Assembly (NCBI GenBank): GCA_905192745.1
Contig: CAJJLZ010000012.1
Coordinates: 1 to 64,000, forward strand
Length of the DNA stretch: 64,000 nt
Source of the DNA: an uncultured Oscillospiraceae bacterium
GTDB lineage: Bacteria; Bacillota; Clostridia; Oscillospirales; Acutalibacteraceae
Reading direction: 5' to 3'
Shown here one piece after another: positions 41,909 to 50,684 of this stretch (its first letter is position 1; every line of letters starts with the position of its first letter). Below the pieces are notes generated by a model. That model saw only the letters and a program-made list of their open reading frames with translations, ran no database searches and was not told the DNA's origin. A program made the position numbers and the translations under genes.

Positions 41909-41914
41909 AGAGGA

Positions 41915-43882
41915 TTACCTGCCTTTCCTTCTGCCGTTGTTTTTACGCGGGCGGTTTTCCTGCGAGAGGGCTCTGGCTTTGCCGCGGCCGTTCCCGCCGT
42001 GGGCCTTTCCGGAGAATCCCTTGGGGACGGAACCCTTTCCGCCGTTCGGCTTCCCGGAATGAGAAGAGGCGCCGCCCCGTGCGCCCCCCGCCGCTTCGGC
42101 CGGGGCGCGCAGGAGGCAGTCGGGGCCGTTCCCAATCAGGTCGGACCGTCCGGCGGCTTTCAGCGCGGCAAGGACGGTCTCCCGGTTCTCGGGGCGGAAA
42201 TACTGCAATAATGCCCGCTGTTGGGCCTTTTCCTTCGGAGTACGGGGAACATACACCGGTTCAAGGGTATAGGGATCCAGCCCGGTGTAGAACATACAGG
42301 TGGAAACGGTGCCGGGGGTGGGATAAAAATCCTGCACCTGCTCGGGATGCAGTCCCTCCCGCTTGAGAAAAACGGCCAGTTCGATCGCGTCCCGGATGGT
42401 GCTCCCGGGATGGGAGGACATCAGGTAGGGGACGAGATACTGCTTTTTCCCCACGCTTTTGGTCAGCTCGTAGAAGCGCTTCTGAAAGCGTTTGTAGGTT
42501 TCGATCGGCGGCTTGCCCATACAGCGCAGCACCGGGGCGGAGCAATGCTCCGGCGCGACCTTGAGTTGTCCGCTGATATGATGCTCCACCAGCTCCTTGA
42601 AGAAGGCGTCGTCCTTGTCCTCCATCAGATAGTCGAACCGGATGCCGGAGCGGATGAACACCTTTTTGATCCCGGGCAGCTTCCGCAGCCGCCGAAGCAT
42701 ATGGAGATATTCGCTGTGATCGACCTGCATCGCGGGACAGGGCTTCGGCGCAAGGCATTTCTTGCCCTTGCACAGCCCCTTCGTCCGCTGTCCCTTGCAG
42801 GAGGGAAGGCGGAAGTTGGCGGTCGGCCCGCCCACGTCGTGGATGTATCCCTTGAATCCGGGCATTTGGGCAATCCGCTCCGCTTCCCGCACCACCGAAT
42901 CCTCGCTGCGGCAGGTGATCTGCCGCCCCTGATGGTAGGCGAGGGAGCAGAAGTTGCAGGCCCCGAAGCAGCCCCGGTTATGGGTGATGGAAAACTGGAC
43001 CTCCTCGATCCCGGGTACCCCGCCGAGCGGCTCGTAAGAGGGATGATACGCCCGCATATAGGGCAACTCGTACACCGCGTCGAATTCCGGGGTGGAAAGG
43101 GGCGGCATCGGCGGGTTCTGCACCACGATCACGTCCCCGTGCCGCTGAATGACGGTTTTTCCCCGCACCGCGTCCTGTTCGTCCTGCTGAATGCGGCAGG
43201 AAACGGCGTATTGCTTCTTGTCCTCCCGCACCAGCTCGAACCGGGGGCATTCCGCGCAGGAACGGGGCGTGTAGTCCCGGGTGGGGACGGCGAAGCAGGT
43301 GCCCCGGATATCGGTGAGGGAAGAGACCGGCTCCCCGGCGGCCAGCCGACGGGCGATTTCCACGTTTTGCTTTTCTCCCATGCCGAACACCAGCAGGTCG
43401 GCCTTCGCATCCAGCAGGATGGAGGGACGCACCGCGTCGTCCCAATAGTCGTAATGGGCAAACCGCCGCAGGGACGCTTCCAGCCCGCCGATGATTACCG
43501 GGATATCGGGGTAAAGCTCCCGGATCTGACGGCAATAGACGATGGTGGCACGGTCGGGGCGTTTCCCCGCCCTTCCTCCGGCGGTATAGGCGTCGTCGCT
43601 CCGCTTCCGCTTGGCGGCGGTGTAGTGGGCGACCATGGAGTCGATATTGCCGCCGGTGACGAAGAAGCCGAGCTTCGGCCGGCCGAACCGGGCGAAATCC
43701 GCCGCGCTCTGCGGCTGGGAGAGGACACAGACCGAAAAGCCCGCCGCTTCCAGCACGCGGGAGATGATGGCGATACCGAAACTGGGGTGATCGACATAGG
43801 CGTCTCCCGTGACGGCGACGATATCCGGCGTTTCCCAGCCGCGCTCACGCATTTCTTCGGGAGTGATGGGTAAAAAGGGCAT
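41915..43882 (-). CDS. YgiQ family radical SAM protein
   Basis: A 655-residue iron-sulfur enzyme. The radical SAM cluster motif is CFGACNFCSLAYHQGR (about 303-318), preceded by a B12-binding-like N-terminal region (VTGDAYVDHPSFGIAIISRVLEAAG). SGIRFDYLMEDKDDAFFKELVEHHISGQLKVAPEHCS and the YLMSSHPGSTIRDAIELAVFL region match YgiQ. The Gly/Arg-rich tail is variable. Function is uncertain in the family. It heads the operon. Confidence 0.93.
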   Translation of the reverse strand: MPFLPITPEEMRERGWETPDIVAVTGDAYVDHPSFGIAIISRVLEAAGFSVCVLSQPQSAADFARFGRPKLGFFVTGGNIDSMVAHYTAAKRKRSDDAYTAGGRAGKRPDRATIVYCRQIRELYPDIPVIIGGLEASLRRFAHYDYWDDAVRPSILLDAKADLLVFGMGEKQNVEIARRLAAGEPVSSLTDIRGTCFAVPTRDYTPRSCAECPRFELVREDKKQYAVSCRIQQDEQDAVRGKTVIQRHGDVIVVQNPPMPPLSTPEFDAVYELPYMRAYHPSYEPLGGVPGIEEVQFSITHNRGCFGACNFCSLAYHQGRQITCRSEDSVVREAERIAQMPGFKGYIHDVGGPTANFRLPSCKGQRTKGLCKGKKCLAPKPCPAMQVDHSEYLHMLRRLRKLPGIKKVFIRSGIRFDYLMEDKDDAFFKELVEHHISGQLKVAPEHCSAPVLRCMGKPPIETYKRFQKRFYELTKSVGKKQYLVPYLMSSHPGSTIRDAIELAVFLKREGLHPEQVQDFYPTPGTVSTCMFYTGLDPYTLEPVYVPRTPKEKAQQRALLQYFRPENRETVLAALKAAGRSDLIGNGPDCLLRAPAEAAGGARGGASSHSGKPNGGKGSVPKGFSGKAHGGNGRGKARALSQENRPRKNNGRRKGR

Positions 43883-43939
43883 AGTCGCTCTCCTTTGCTT
43901 CAGCGGCGCCGGGCGGCAAGGGCCGGATATCCGGGGCCG

Positions 43940-45508
43940 CTAGTCGGCCGGTTCTTCTCCGGAGGGCTGTTCTCCCCGCCGAAGAAAGCTGTTCCCGCCG
44001 TCCCGCCGATACAGGCGGTTGATTTCTTTATAGTAGGCTTTATCGATTCCGGCAAGGGTCTCGGCCGTGGTGCGGACCCGCCAGTTGCTTTCCGGCACGC
44101 CGGGAATGTTCATCCGCGCGTCGCTGCCGAAGCCGCAGAGATCCTGAAAGGCGATGACCGCCGTTCGGGCGGCGGAACGCCACACCGTTTCAATGATCTT
44201 CCGGCAGGAGGGGCTTTGATAGCCGCCTTCGCCCCAGTTCTCCCCCTCGAACCCGCAGTACCGCAGGGCGAAGGCACGCTCGGCGGGGGAAGCCTCCCAC
44301 AGCCAGCCCAGCAGGGTGTTGTTGTCGTGGGTGCCGATGTAGGCAAGGCAGTTGAAGGGGTAATTGTGGGGCAGGTGGGTGCTGTCCCCGTCCGGGTCGA
44401 AACCGAACTGCACCACCCGCATCCCGGGAAAGCCGGTGGATTCCAGCAGGGCGGTCACATCCTCCCCGAATACGCCGAGGTCCTCCGCGATAATGGCGGG
44501 GGCGGGATAGGCCTTCGCCACCGCGTCGAAAAGCGCTTGGCCGGGACCCGGTTCCCACGCCCCCTCCTTCGCGGTTTTCGCGTCGGCCGGCACCGCCCAG
44601 TAGGAGGCCAGCCCCCGGAAATGGTCGATCCGTACCCGGTCGTAGATGGTCAGCGCCGCGCCGATCCGATCCACCCACCAGCGGTAGCCGTCCCGTTTCA
44701 TAGCGGCCCAGTCGTAAAGGGGATTCCCCCAGAGCTGGCCGTCCGCCGAGAAATAATCGGGCGGTACCCCGGCGACCTTGGTCGGACGATGGGCGTCGGG
44801 ATCGAGCTGAAACAGCCCGGTATGGCTCCACACATCGGCGCTGTCCAGCGCGACATACACCGGCATGTCGCCGAGTACGCCGATCCCCTTTTCCCGGGCG
44901 TAGGTATGAAGCTCTTCCCATTCGGTAAAGAAAAGGTACTGCGTAAATTCCCAGAACGCCGCCGTGTCCCGGTATTCCTCCCGGCGGGCGGCGCAGCGCG
45001 CAAAATCGGCGCAGTCGTCCGGCCACTCCCACCAGGGCTTTTCATCGTTTGCCTCCTTCACCGCCATATACAGGGCAAAGTCGGGCAGCCATGCGGTTTT
45101 GTCCGCAAAGGCGCGGACCTCCGCCCGCAGTGCGTTGTTCACGCGGGAGAAGGCGGTTTTCAGCAGGGAGCGCCGACGCTCCTTCGCAAAATCGTAGGCC
45201 GCGGTGTAGGGCGAGCCGTCCCAGCGGTTCGCCGCTTCTTCCTCCGGAGTGACCAGACCGCGCCGCAAAAGGTCACGGGGATCGATATACAGCAGATTCC
45301 CGGCGAAGGCGCTCGGGCTGGTGTAGGGGGAGTTCATGCTGTCCAGCGGGTTGAAGGGGAGCACCTGCCACCAGCGGAAATTCATCTCGTGCAGAAGGTC
45401 GATAAAGGCGCGGGCTTCCTCCCCGAAACAGCCCACCCCATAGGGGCCGGGAAGGGAGGAAATGTTGCATAAAACGCCCGCCGTACGGTTTTCAGTCAAA
45501 GGAACCAT
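43940..45508 (-). CDS. malQ: 4-alpha-glucanotransferase (amylomaltase, GH77)
   Basis: A 522-residue GH77 enzyme. LPGPYGVGCFGEEARAFIDLL and RWWQVLPFNPLDSMNSPYTSPSAFAGN form the start; the nucleophile is in VRIDHFRGL, the acid/base in AEDLG, and YIGTHDNNTLLGW holds the third acidic residue. It transfers glucan segments in maltodextrin or glycogen metabolism. No other glycogen gene is nearby. A -10-like TATAAT (plus 45547-45552) lies 39 bases upstream, but the -35 is poor. Confidence 0.95.
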   Translation of the reverse strand: MVPLTENRTAGVLCNISSLPGPYGVGCFGEEARAFIDLLHEMNFRWWQVLPFNPLDSMNSPYTSPSAFAGNLLYIDPRDLLRRGLVTPEEEAANRWDGSPYTAAYDFAKERRRSLLKTAFSRVNNALRAEVRAFADKTAWLPDFALYMAVKEANDEKPWWEWPDDCADFARCAARREEYRDTAAFWEFTQYLFFTEWEELHTYAREKGIGVLGDMPVYVALDSADVWSHTGLFQLDPDAHRPTKVAGVPPDYFSADGQLWGNPLYDWAAMKRDGYRWWVDRIGAALTIYDRVRIDHFRGLASYWAVPADAKTAKEGAWEPGPGQALFDAVAKAYPAPAIIAEDLGVFGEDVTALLESTGFPGMRVVQFGFDPDGDSTHLPHNYPFNCLAYIGTHDNNTLLGWLWEASPAERAFALRYCGFEGENWGEGGYQSPSCRKIIETVWRSAARTAVIAFQDLCGFGSDARMNIPGVPESNWRVRTTAETLAGIDKAYYKEINRLYRRDGGNSFLRRGEQPSGEEPAD

Positions 45509-45624
45509 CCTTTCTGTGAAAAGAAATCGGAAGATACTCCTTTTCTATTATAGAGTTTTCCGCCGGGCGATACCGATGGAAAAATCCGGTTCGTCCGGTT
45601 CCTTATACGAATTTGAAATCCGTA

Positions 45625-48198
45625 TTATTCTTCTTCCGGGCGGTTCAGGCTCATTTCCAGCCACTGCTGGCGGGAGATCAGCACCTGCCGGGGCTTGCTG
45701 CCCTCGGATGGACCGATCAGCCCCTTCTGCTCCATCTCGTCGATCAGCCGCCCGGCGCGGGCATAGCCCAGCCGCAGCCGCCGCTGGAGCATACTGGTGG
45801 ATACTCCGCCGCTTTCGATGGCGATTTCGATCGCCTGAGGGAGCATCTCGTCCCCGATGGATTCATCCGCACCGTCGGAGGCGGCCGCCTTACCGCCCTT
45901 GCCGCCGCCTGCCGCGGCGGCCTGCCGTTCGATCTCTTCCGCTACTTTATCGTCGTATTCATGGTCTTCGGCGTTCTTGAGGTACTGTACCACCGACTCC
46001 ACCTCGCGGTTGCTGACGAAGCAGCCCTGTACCCGCATGGGCTTGGGGGTGCCGACCGGCATGAAGAGCATATCGCCCTTGCCGAGCAGTTTTTCCGCCC
46101 CGCCGGTATCGAGGATGGTGCGGGAATCCACACCGGAAGCGACGGTCAGCGCCAGCCGGGAGGGGATATTCGCCTTGATGAGGCCGGTGATGACATCCAC
46201 CGAGGGACGCTGGGTGGCGATGACCAGATGCATCCCCGCCGCGCGGGCCATCTGCGCCAGCCGGATGATCGCGTCCTCCACCTCGCTGGCGGCGGCCATC
46301 ATCAGGTCGGCCAGCTCATCGATCACGATCAGGATCAGCGGCATGGGCTGGAGCGTGTCGCTTTTTTTCGCCAGCTCATTATAGGACGCCAGATCCCGCA
46401 CGTTGTTTTCCGCAAAGATTTTGTACCGGTTCAGCATTTCGGTTACGGCCCAGCCCAGCGCGCCGGCCGCCTTGCGCGGATCGGTCACCACCGGAACCAG
46501 CAGGTGGGGGATGCCGTTGTAAATGCCGAACTCCACCTGCTTCGGGTCGATCAGCAGCATTTTCACGTCCCGGGGGGAGGCACGGTACAGCACGCTCTGG
46601 ATCATGGAGTTGGTGCAGACCGATTTACCGGAGCCGGTGGTGCCTGCGATCAGAAGATGCGGCATCTTGGCAAGGTCGGCCAGCACGATGCTGCCGCTGA
46701 TATCCTTGCCCAGCGCCACGGTGAGCTTGCTTTTTGCCTTGGAGAATTCGGTGGAATCGATCAGCTCCCGCAGGCAGACGCTGCCGCAGATTTTGTTCGG
46801 CACCTCGATGCCGACGGCGGCCTTGCCGGGAATGGGAGCCTCGATCCGCACGCCGGTGGCGGCGAGCCGCAGAGCGATGTCGTCCGACAGGCCGGTGATC
46901 CGGCTGATTTTCACCCCGGCGCTCGGCTCCAGCTCATACCGGGTGACGGCGGGGCCGCGGGAGACCGCGACCACTTTGGTGCTGATGCCGAAATCCTTCA
47001 GGGTTTTAACCAGCAGTTCGGAGTTGTTCTGCTGTTCCGCCAGAGCGGAGATTTCGTCCGCCGGCTTGGGTTCGTCCAGCAGAGCGATAGGGGGATAGTG
47101 GTAATCCTCGTCCTTTTCCGCGGGAACGGGTTCCGGCTTGGGGGGAGCAAAGCCGGAACCTTCGGCCTGAAGGTTGCCGGACGGTTTCTCTTCTTTTGCC
47201 GGCGCCTTTTCCTCCAGAGGAGAAGGCGGAGGCGGATTGTCCGCCACGTCGTCCAGCGCGATATCCAGTTTGTCCGGCAGCTTCCCCGGCTTGAGCGGTC
47301 CTCCGAAGGCCGGTTCTTCCCGGATTTCCCGGGCGGCGCGTTCCAGCGCCGCGAGCTTCTCGTTCTTCTCCCGCTTCGCCTCCGGCCGTTCCAGAGCGGA
47401 GGAGACCGGCGAGGGTTCGGAGCGGACGGGATGAGCGGGCAGTTCTTCCGTTTCTTCCTCCGCCCCGTCGGTATAGCCGTCCCCGATATCGATATCAATG
47501 ACCGGAGCGGCGTTCCGCCGTTCCTCGCTGGCGATCATGGCGCTTTCAATGGTTTCCTTCGCCTTTTTTACCGGCGTGGAAGCGGCGCGCAGCAGGGAAA
47601 TGACCGTGGTGCCGGTCACCAGCATCAGAAATACGGCGATCAGCAGGAGAATGGTGATTTTTGCCCCGATATCGGTGAAGAAATACTCCAGCGGGTAGCC
47701 GAGCAGCACCCCCATCACCCCGCCGCCCCGGATGGCTTTTCCGGCGGTATATCCTTGGGCGATGGCGGCAAAATAACCGGTATGTACGTCGAAGGAGAAG
47801 ATATGGATGGCGCTTGCCAGCATGGTAATCAGGCTGACGCACTGCCAGAGCTTTCCGCTGACGCTGCCCACGGGCTTGTCCAGCGCGATCACCACCGCAA
47901 TGTACATCATCAGTACCGGCAGGACATAGGCGCATATGCCGAACAGGCCGAGCAGGAAACGATGGAGGACTCCCCACAGGCTGCCGCCCGGAATGATGAC
48001 CATGCAGAGCAGCAGAATCGCCGCGGCGAAAATCAGGATGGAGGAGGTTTGCCGCCGCGCTTTTACCACCGAATTGGCGCGGCCGTCCTGTCGGGCGGCG
48101 CTTTCCCGTCCGGCGGACTTCGCCGCTTTGGAGGGCGGCCGTTTGGACGGCGTTTTTTTGGACGCGGGCTTTTTCTTAGTCGCTGGCATCGCATTCAC
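45625..48198 (-). CDS. ftsK: DNA translocase FtsK/SpoIIIE
   Basis: An 857-residue translocase. The N terminus has a basic tail and four to five membrane segments (about 50-200), an acidic Pro-rich linker follows (about 220-400), then the motor with Walker A GTTGSGKS (about 515-522) and Walker B LILIVIDELADLMM. The C-terminal gamma domain reads LRLGYARAGRLIDEMEQKGLIGPSEGSKPR. It pumps chromosomal DNA during division or into the forespore. The C-terminal DEAD-like extras are absent. Full length for the family. Confidence 0.95.
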   Translation of the reverse strand: MNAMPATKKKPASKKTPSKRPPSKAAKSAGRESAARQDGRANSVVKARRQTSSILIFAAAILLLCMVIIPGGSLWGVLHRFLLGLFGICAYVLPVLMMYIAVVIALDKPVGSVSGKLWQCVSLITMLASAIHIFSFDVHTGYFAAIAQGYTAGKAIRGGGVMGVLLGYPLEYFFTDIGAKITILLLIAVFLMLVTGTTVISLLRAASTPVKKAKETIESAMIASEERRNAAPVIDIDIGDGYTDGAEEETEELPAHPVRSEPSPVSSALERPEAKREKNEKLAALERAAREIREEPAFGGPLKPGKLPDKLDIALDDVADNPPPPSPLEEKAPAKEEKPSGNLQAEGSGFAPPKPEPVPAEKDEDYHYPPIALLDEPKPADEISALAEQQNNSELLVKTLKDFGISTKVVAVSRGPAVTRYELEPSAGVKISRITGLSDDIALRLAATGVRIEAPIPGKAAVGIEVPNKICGSVCLRELIDSTEFSKAKSKLTVALGKDISGSIVLADLAKMPHLLIAGTTGSGKSVCTNSMIQSVLYRASPRDVKMLLIDPKQVEFGIYNGIPHLLVPVVTDPRKAAGALGWAVTEMLNRYKIFAENNVRDLASYNELAKKSDTLQPMPLILIVIDELADLMMAAASEVEDAIIRLAQMARAAGMHLVIATQRPSVDVITGLIKANIPSRLALTVASGVDSRTILDTGGAEKLLGKGDMLFMPVGTPKPMRVQGCFVSNREVESVVQYLKNAEDHEYDDKVAEEIERQAAAAGGGKGGKAAASDGADESIGDEMLPQAIEIAIESGGVSTSMLQRRLRLGYARAGRLIDEMEQKGLIGPSEGSKPRQVLISRQQWLEMSLNRPEEE

Positions 48199-48331
48199 TC
48201 CATATGATTAGGATTTTGACAGTAAGGGAAAACGGCGCTTGAGCATCCTCGTCCATTCTCAAAAGGGAAACGGCCGCGGCCTGTCCGGAACGCAGCGTTC
48301 CGAAGGTATGTAGCCGGGATTCCCCGGCGGA

Positions 48332-49165
48332 TTACGCGTTGGACGCGTCGGCGTCGGTTTTGGCCTTCGCCCGGTTCTCGTCGATCATCGTGTACAGCGC
48401 GGCGATTGCGTCCGAGAGGGAGCCAAGCTCATCAATCAGCCCTTCCCGCACCGCGTCCTCCCCATCCAGCACGGTGCCCATGTCCATTACCAGCTCGTCG
48501 TTATTCAGGCAAAGCTGGGTGAAACGTTCGGGGGGCATGTGGGAATTGCCGGCGACAAAGCCGGTAATCCGTTCCTGCATCCGTTCAAAATAGGAAAAAG
48601 CCTGCGGCACCCCCAGCACCAGCCCGTTCATCCGTACCGGATGCAGGGTCATGGTTGCCGTGGGGGCGATAAAGGAACGCTTGGCCGCCACCGCGAGAGG
48701 GACGCCGATGGAATGCCCGCCCCCCAGCACCAGAGAGACGGTGGGCTTTTTCATCCCGGCGATCAGCTCGGCGATCGCCAGCCCCGCCTCGATGTCCCCG
48801 CCTACGGTGTTGAGCAGGATGAGAAGCCCTTCGATTTCGGTGCTTTCCTCAATGGCGACAAGTTGGGGGATAACGTGCTCGTATTTGGTGGTCTTGTTGT
48901 TGTCCGGCAGGACGTAGTGCCCCTCGATCTGGCCGATAACGGTCAGACAGTGGAGAACGTGCCGTCCGTTGTCGGTAGTGACCGATCCGGTTTCGGTCAT
49001 CTGACCCAGCTGCTTCTGGAGGGCGGCGGCTTCCTCGGCGGCGGGATTGTTTCCGCCGGGATTGTTCTCCGCAGGTTTGTCTCCGCCGTTTGGAAGATTC
49101 CCGTCCTCGTTTTTCATCGGTGTGCCGGAATCCCCGGCACAGTTGTCATAGCGCGGCTTTGGCAT
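48332..49165 (-). CDS. ClpP-like serine protease, TepA type
   Basis: A 277-residue protein. After a Pro/Asn/Gly-rich N terminus (about 1-45), the crotonase/ClpP fold contains LLILLNTVGGDIEAGLAIAELIAG, the nucleophile in GGHSIGVPL (about 150) and TLHPVRM with the catalytic His. It matches TepA (YmfB/translocation-enhancing) proteases, which lie next to spoIIIE/ftsK in Bacillales and Clostridia, as here. It may act on signal peptides or proteins linked to sporulation. Confidence 0.88.
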   Translation of the reverse strand: MPKPRYDNCAGDSGTPMKNEDGNLPNGGDKPAENNPGGNNPAAEEAAALQKQLGQMTETGSVTTDNGRHVLHCLTVIGQIEGHYVLPDNNKTTKYEHVIPQLVAIEESTEIEGLLILLNTVGGDIEAGLAIAELIAGMKKPTVSLVLGGGHSIGVPLAVAAKRSFIAPTATMTLHPVRMNGLVLGVPQAFSYFERMQERITGFVAGNSHMPPERFTQLCLNNDELVMDMGTVLDGEDAVREGLIDELGSLSDAIAALYTMIDENRAKAKTDADASNA

Positions 49166-49299
49166 CGAACTCCATCCTTTCTGAAAAGGACGGAACAGGC
49201 GGCGGTACAGGGCGGTACACAGCGAATTCCGTTCCTTTTTCGGTTAGTGTTTCCCGAAAGAGGAACGGAATATGCATCCCGCCCGCCGGATGCGGCAGA

Positions 49300-50646
49300 T
49301 CACACGCGCGCGGTTTCCGCGGAAGAGGCCGCGGCGTTGCCGGCGGCCGCGCGAGCGTCGTCCGGTACGGCGGAGCCGTCCCGGCGGGCGACCATGCGGG
49401 CGTTGGCCAGCATCAGCTTGATGCGGTTTTCCTGATTGATCCGGGTTGCGCCCGGGTCGTAATCGATGCAGACGATGTTTGCTTGGGGCAGATTATCCTT
49501 GATCTTGCGAACCATGCCTTTGCCCACAACATGGTTGGGCAGGCAGCCGAACGGCTGGGTACAGACGATGTTGTTGATGCCGGAATCGATCAGTTCCAGC
49601 ATTTCGCCGGTCAGCAGCCAGCCCTCGCCCATCTTATTGCCGTAGCCGAGGTAATCCTTTACGAGGCTCTTCAGGTGATCGAAGGTGCAGGGCACCCGGA
49701 ATTCGGGATGCCGCTTGATGGAGACAATCATCATCGCCTGCAGCCGTTTGACGTAATTGGCGAGGAAGCCGGCCCCAATGTAGGTGGCGGTTTTTCCGCC
49801 GTACAGCTTGTGATCCTCCACCCGGTTGTCGCATTTGAAAATGATGAAATCGGTCAAGCCGGGAACGACCGGTTCGCAGTCCTCCGACCGGAGGAAGTCC
49901 TCGAGATTGTTGTTCCCGAGGGGGGCGTATTTGATGTAGATTTCCCCGACGATGCCCACCCGCACCTTCGGCGTCCGGCGGACGGGGATGGAGGCGAAAT
50001 CATCCGCGATGCGGTCAAAATTCTGCCGGACGAACTCGGTTTTAAAGCTGCCTTTTTGGGGGAATTCCGCGGTCAGCCGGTTTACCCATTTGTCGATCCG
50101 GCGGTCGGTTTCGCCTTCCACAATCTCATAGGGGCGGCACTGGTTGGCCATATGCACGATCAGATCCCCGTAGATCATGGAAAACGCCAGCTGGCGGATC
50201 ATGGTGAAGTTCAGAGAGAAGCCCGGGTTCTTTTCCAGCCCGGAGAGATTGACCGATACCACCGGGATATAATCGTAGCCCGCGCGGTGGAGCGCCTTGC
50301 GAAGCAGGTGAATGTAATTGGAGGCGCGGCAGCCGCCCCCGGTCTGGGTAATCATCAGCGCGATTTTGTGCGGGTCGTATTTGCCGCTTTTCACCGCGTC
50401 GATCAGCTGACCGATGACCAGCAGCGCGGGATAACAGGTGTCGTTATGGACATATTTCAGCCCTTCGTCCACGATCCCGCGGTGGGTGGTGGTGAGCATA
50501 TCCATCTTGTATCCGTGCAGCTGGAATACCTTTTGCAGCATCGTGAAATGTACGGGAAGCATCTGAGGAGCAAGCAGGGTATATTCCTGCTTCATTTCCT
50601 CGGTGAAAAGCAGGCGGCCCTGCTCGTTGTATACCAGTTCAGCCAT
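49300..50646 (-). CDS. Acyl-CoA dehydratase-related protein (DUF2229/HgdB-like)
   Basis: A 448-residue protein. It has LTTTHRGIVDEGLKYVHNDTCYPALLVIGQLIDAV, ITQTGGGCRASNYIHLLRKAL and GKMGEGWLL-like, CTQPFGCLPNHVVGKGMVRKI motifs, with the conserved Cys of the 2-hydroxyacyl-CoA dehydratase subunit fold. Start at 50646. It is 38 bases after the 973-residue activase gene. The tail is Ala-rich (AAAGNAAASSAETARV). Such pairs are widespread in gut Clostridia and their reaction is not established. Confidence 0.8.
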   Translation of the reverse strand: MAELVYNEQGRLLFTEEMKQEYTLLAPQMLPVHFTMLQKVFQLHGYKMDMLTTTHRGIVDEGLKYVHNDTCYPALLVIGQLIDAVKSGKYDPHKIALMITQTGGGCRASNYIHLLRKALHRAGYDYIPVVSVNLSGLEKNPGFSLNFTMIRQLAFSMIYGDLIVHMANQCRPYEIVEGETDRRIDKWVNRLTAEFPQKGSFKTEFVRQNFDRIADDFASIPVRRTPKVRVGIVGEIYIKYAPLGNNNLEDFLRSEDCEPVVPGLTDFIIFKCDNRVEDHKLYGGKTATYIGAGFLANYVKRLQAMMIVSIKRHPEFRVPCTFDHLKSLVKDYLGYGNKMGEGWLLTGEMLELIDSGINNIVCTQPFGCLPNHVVGKGMVRKIKDNLPQANIVCIDYDPGATRINQENRIKLMLANARMVARRDGSAVPDDARAAAGNAAASSAETARV

Positions 50647-50684
50647 AATGGAAAACTCCTTTCTGAGAGGGGATGGTAAGCGGC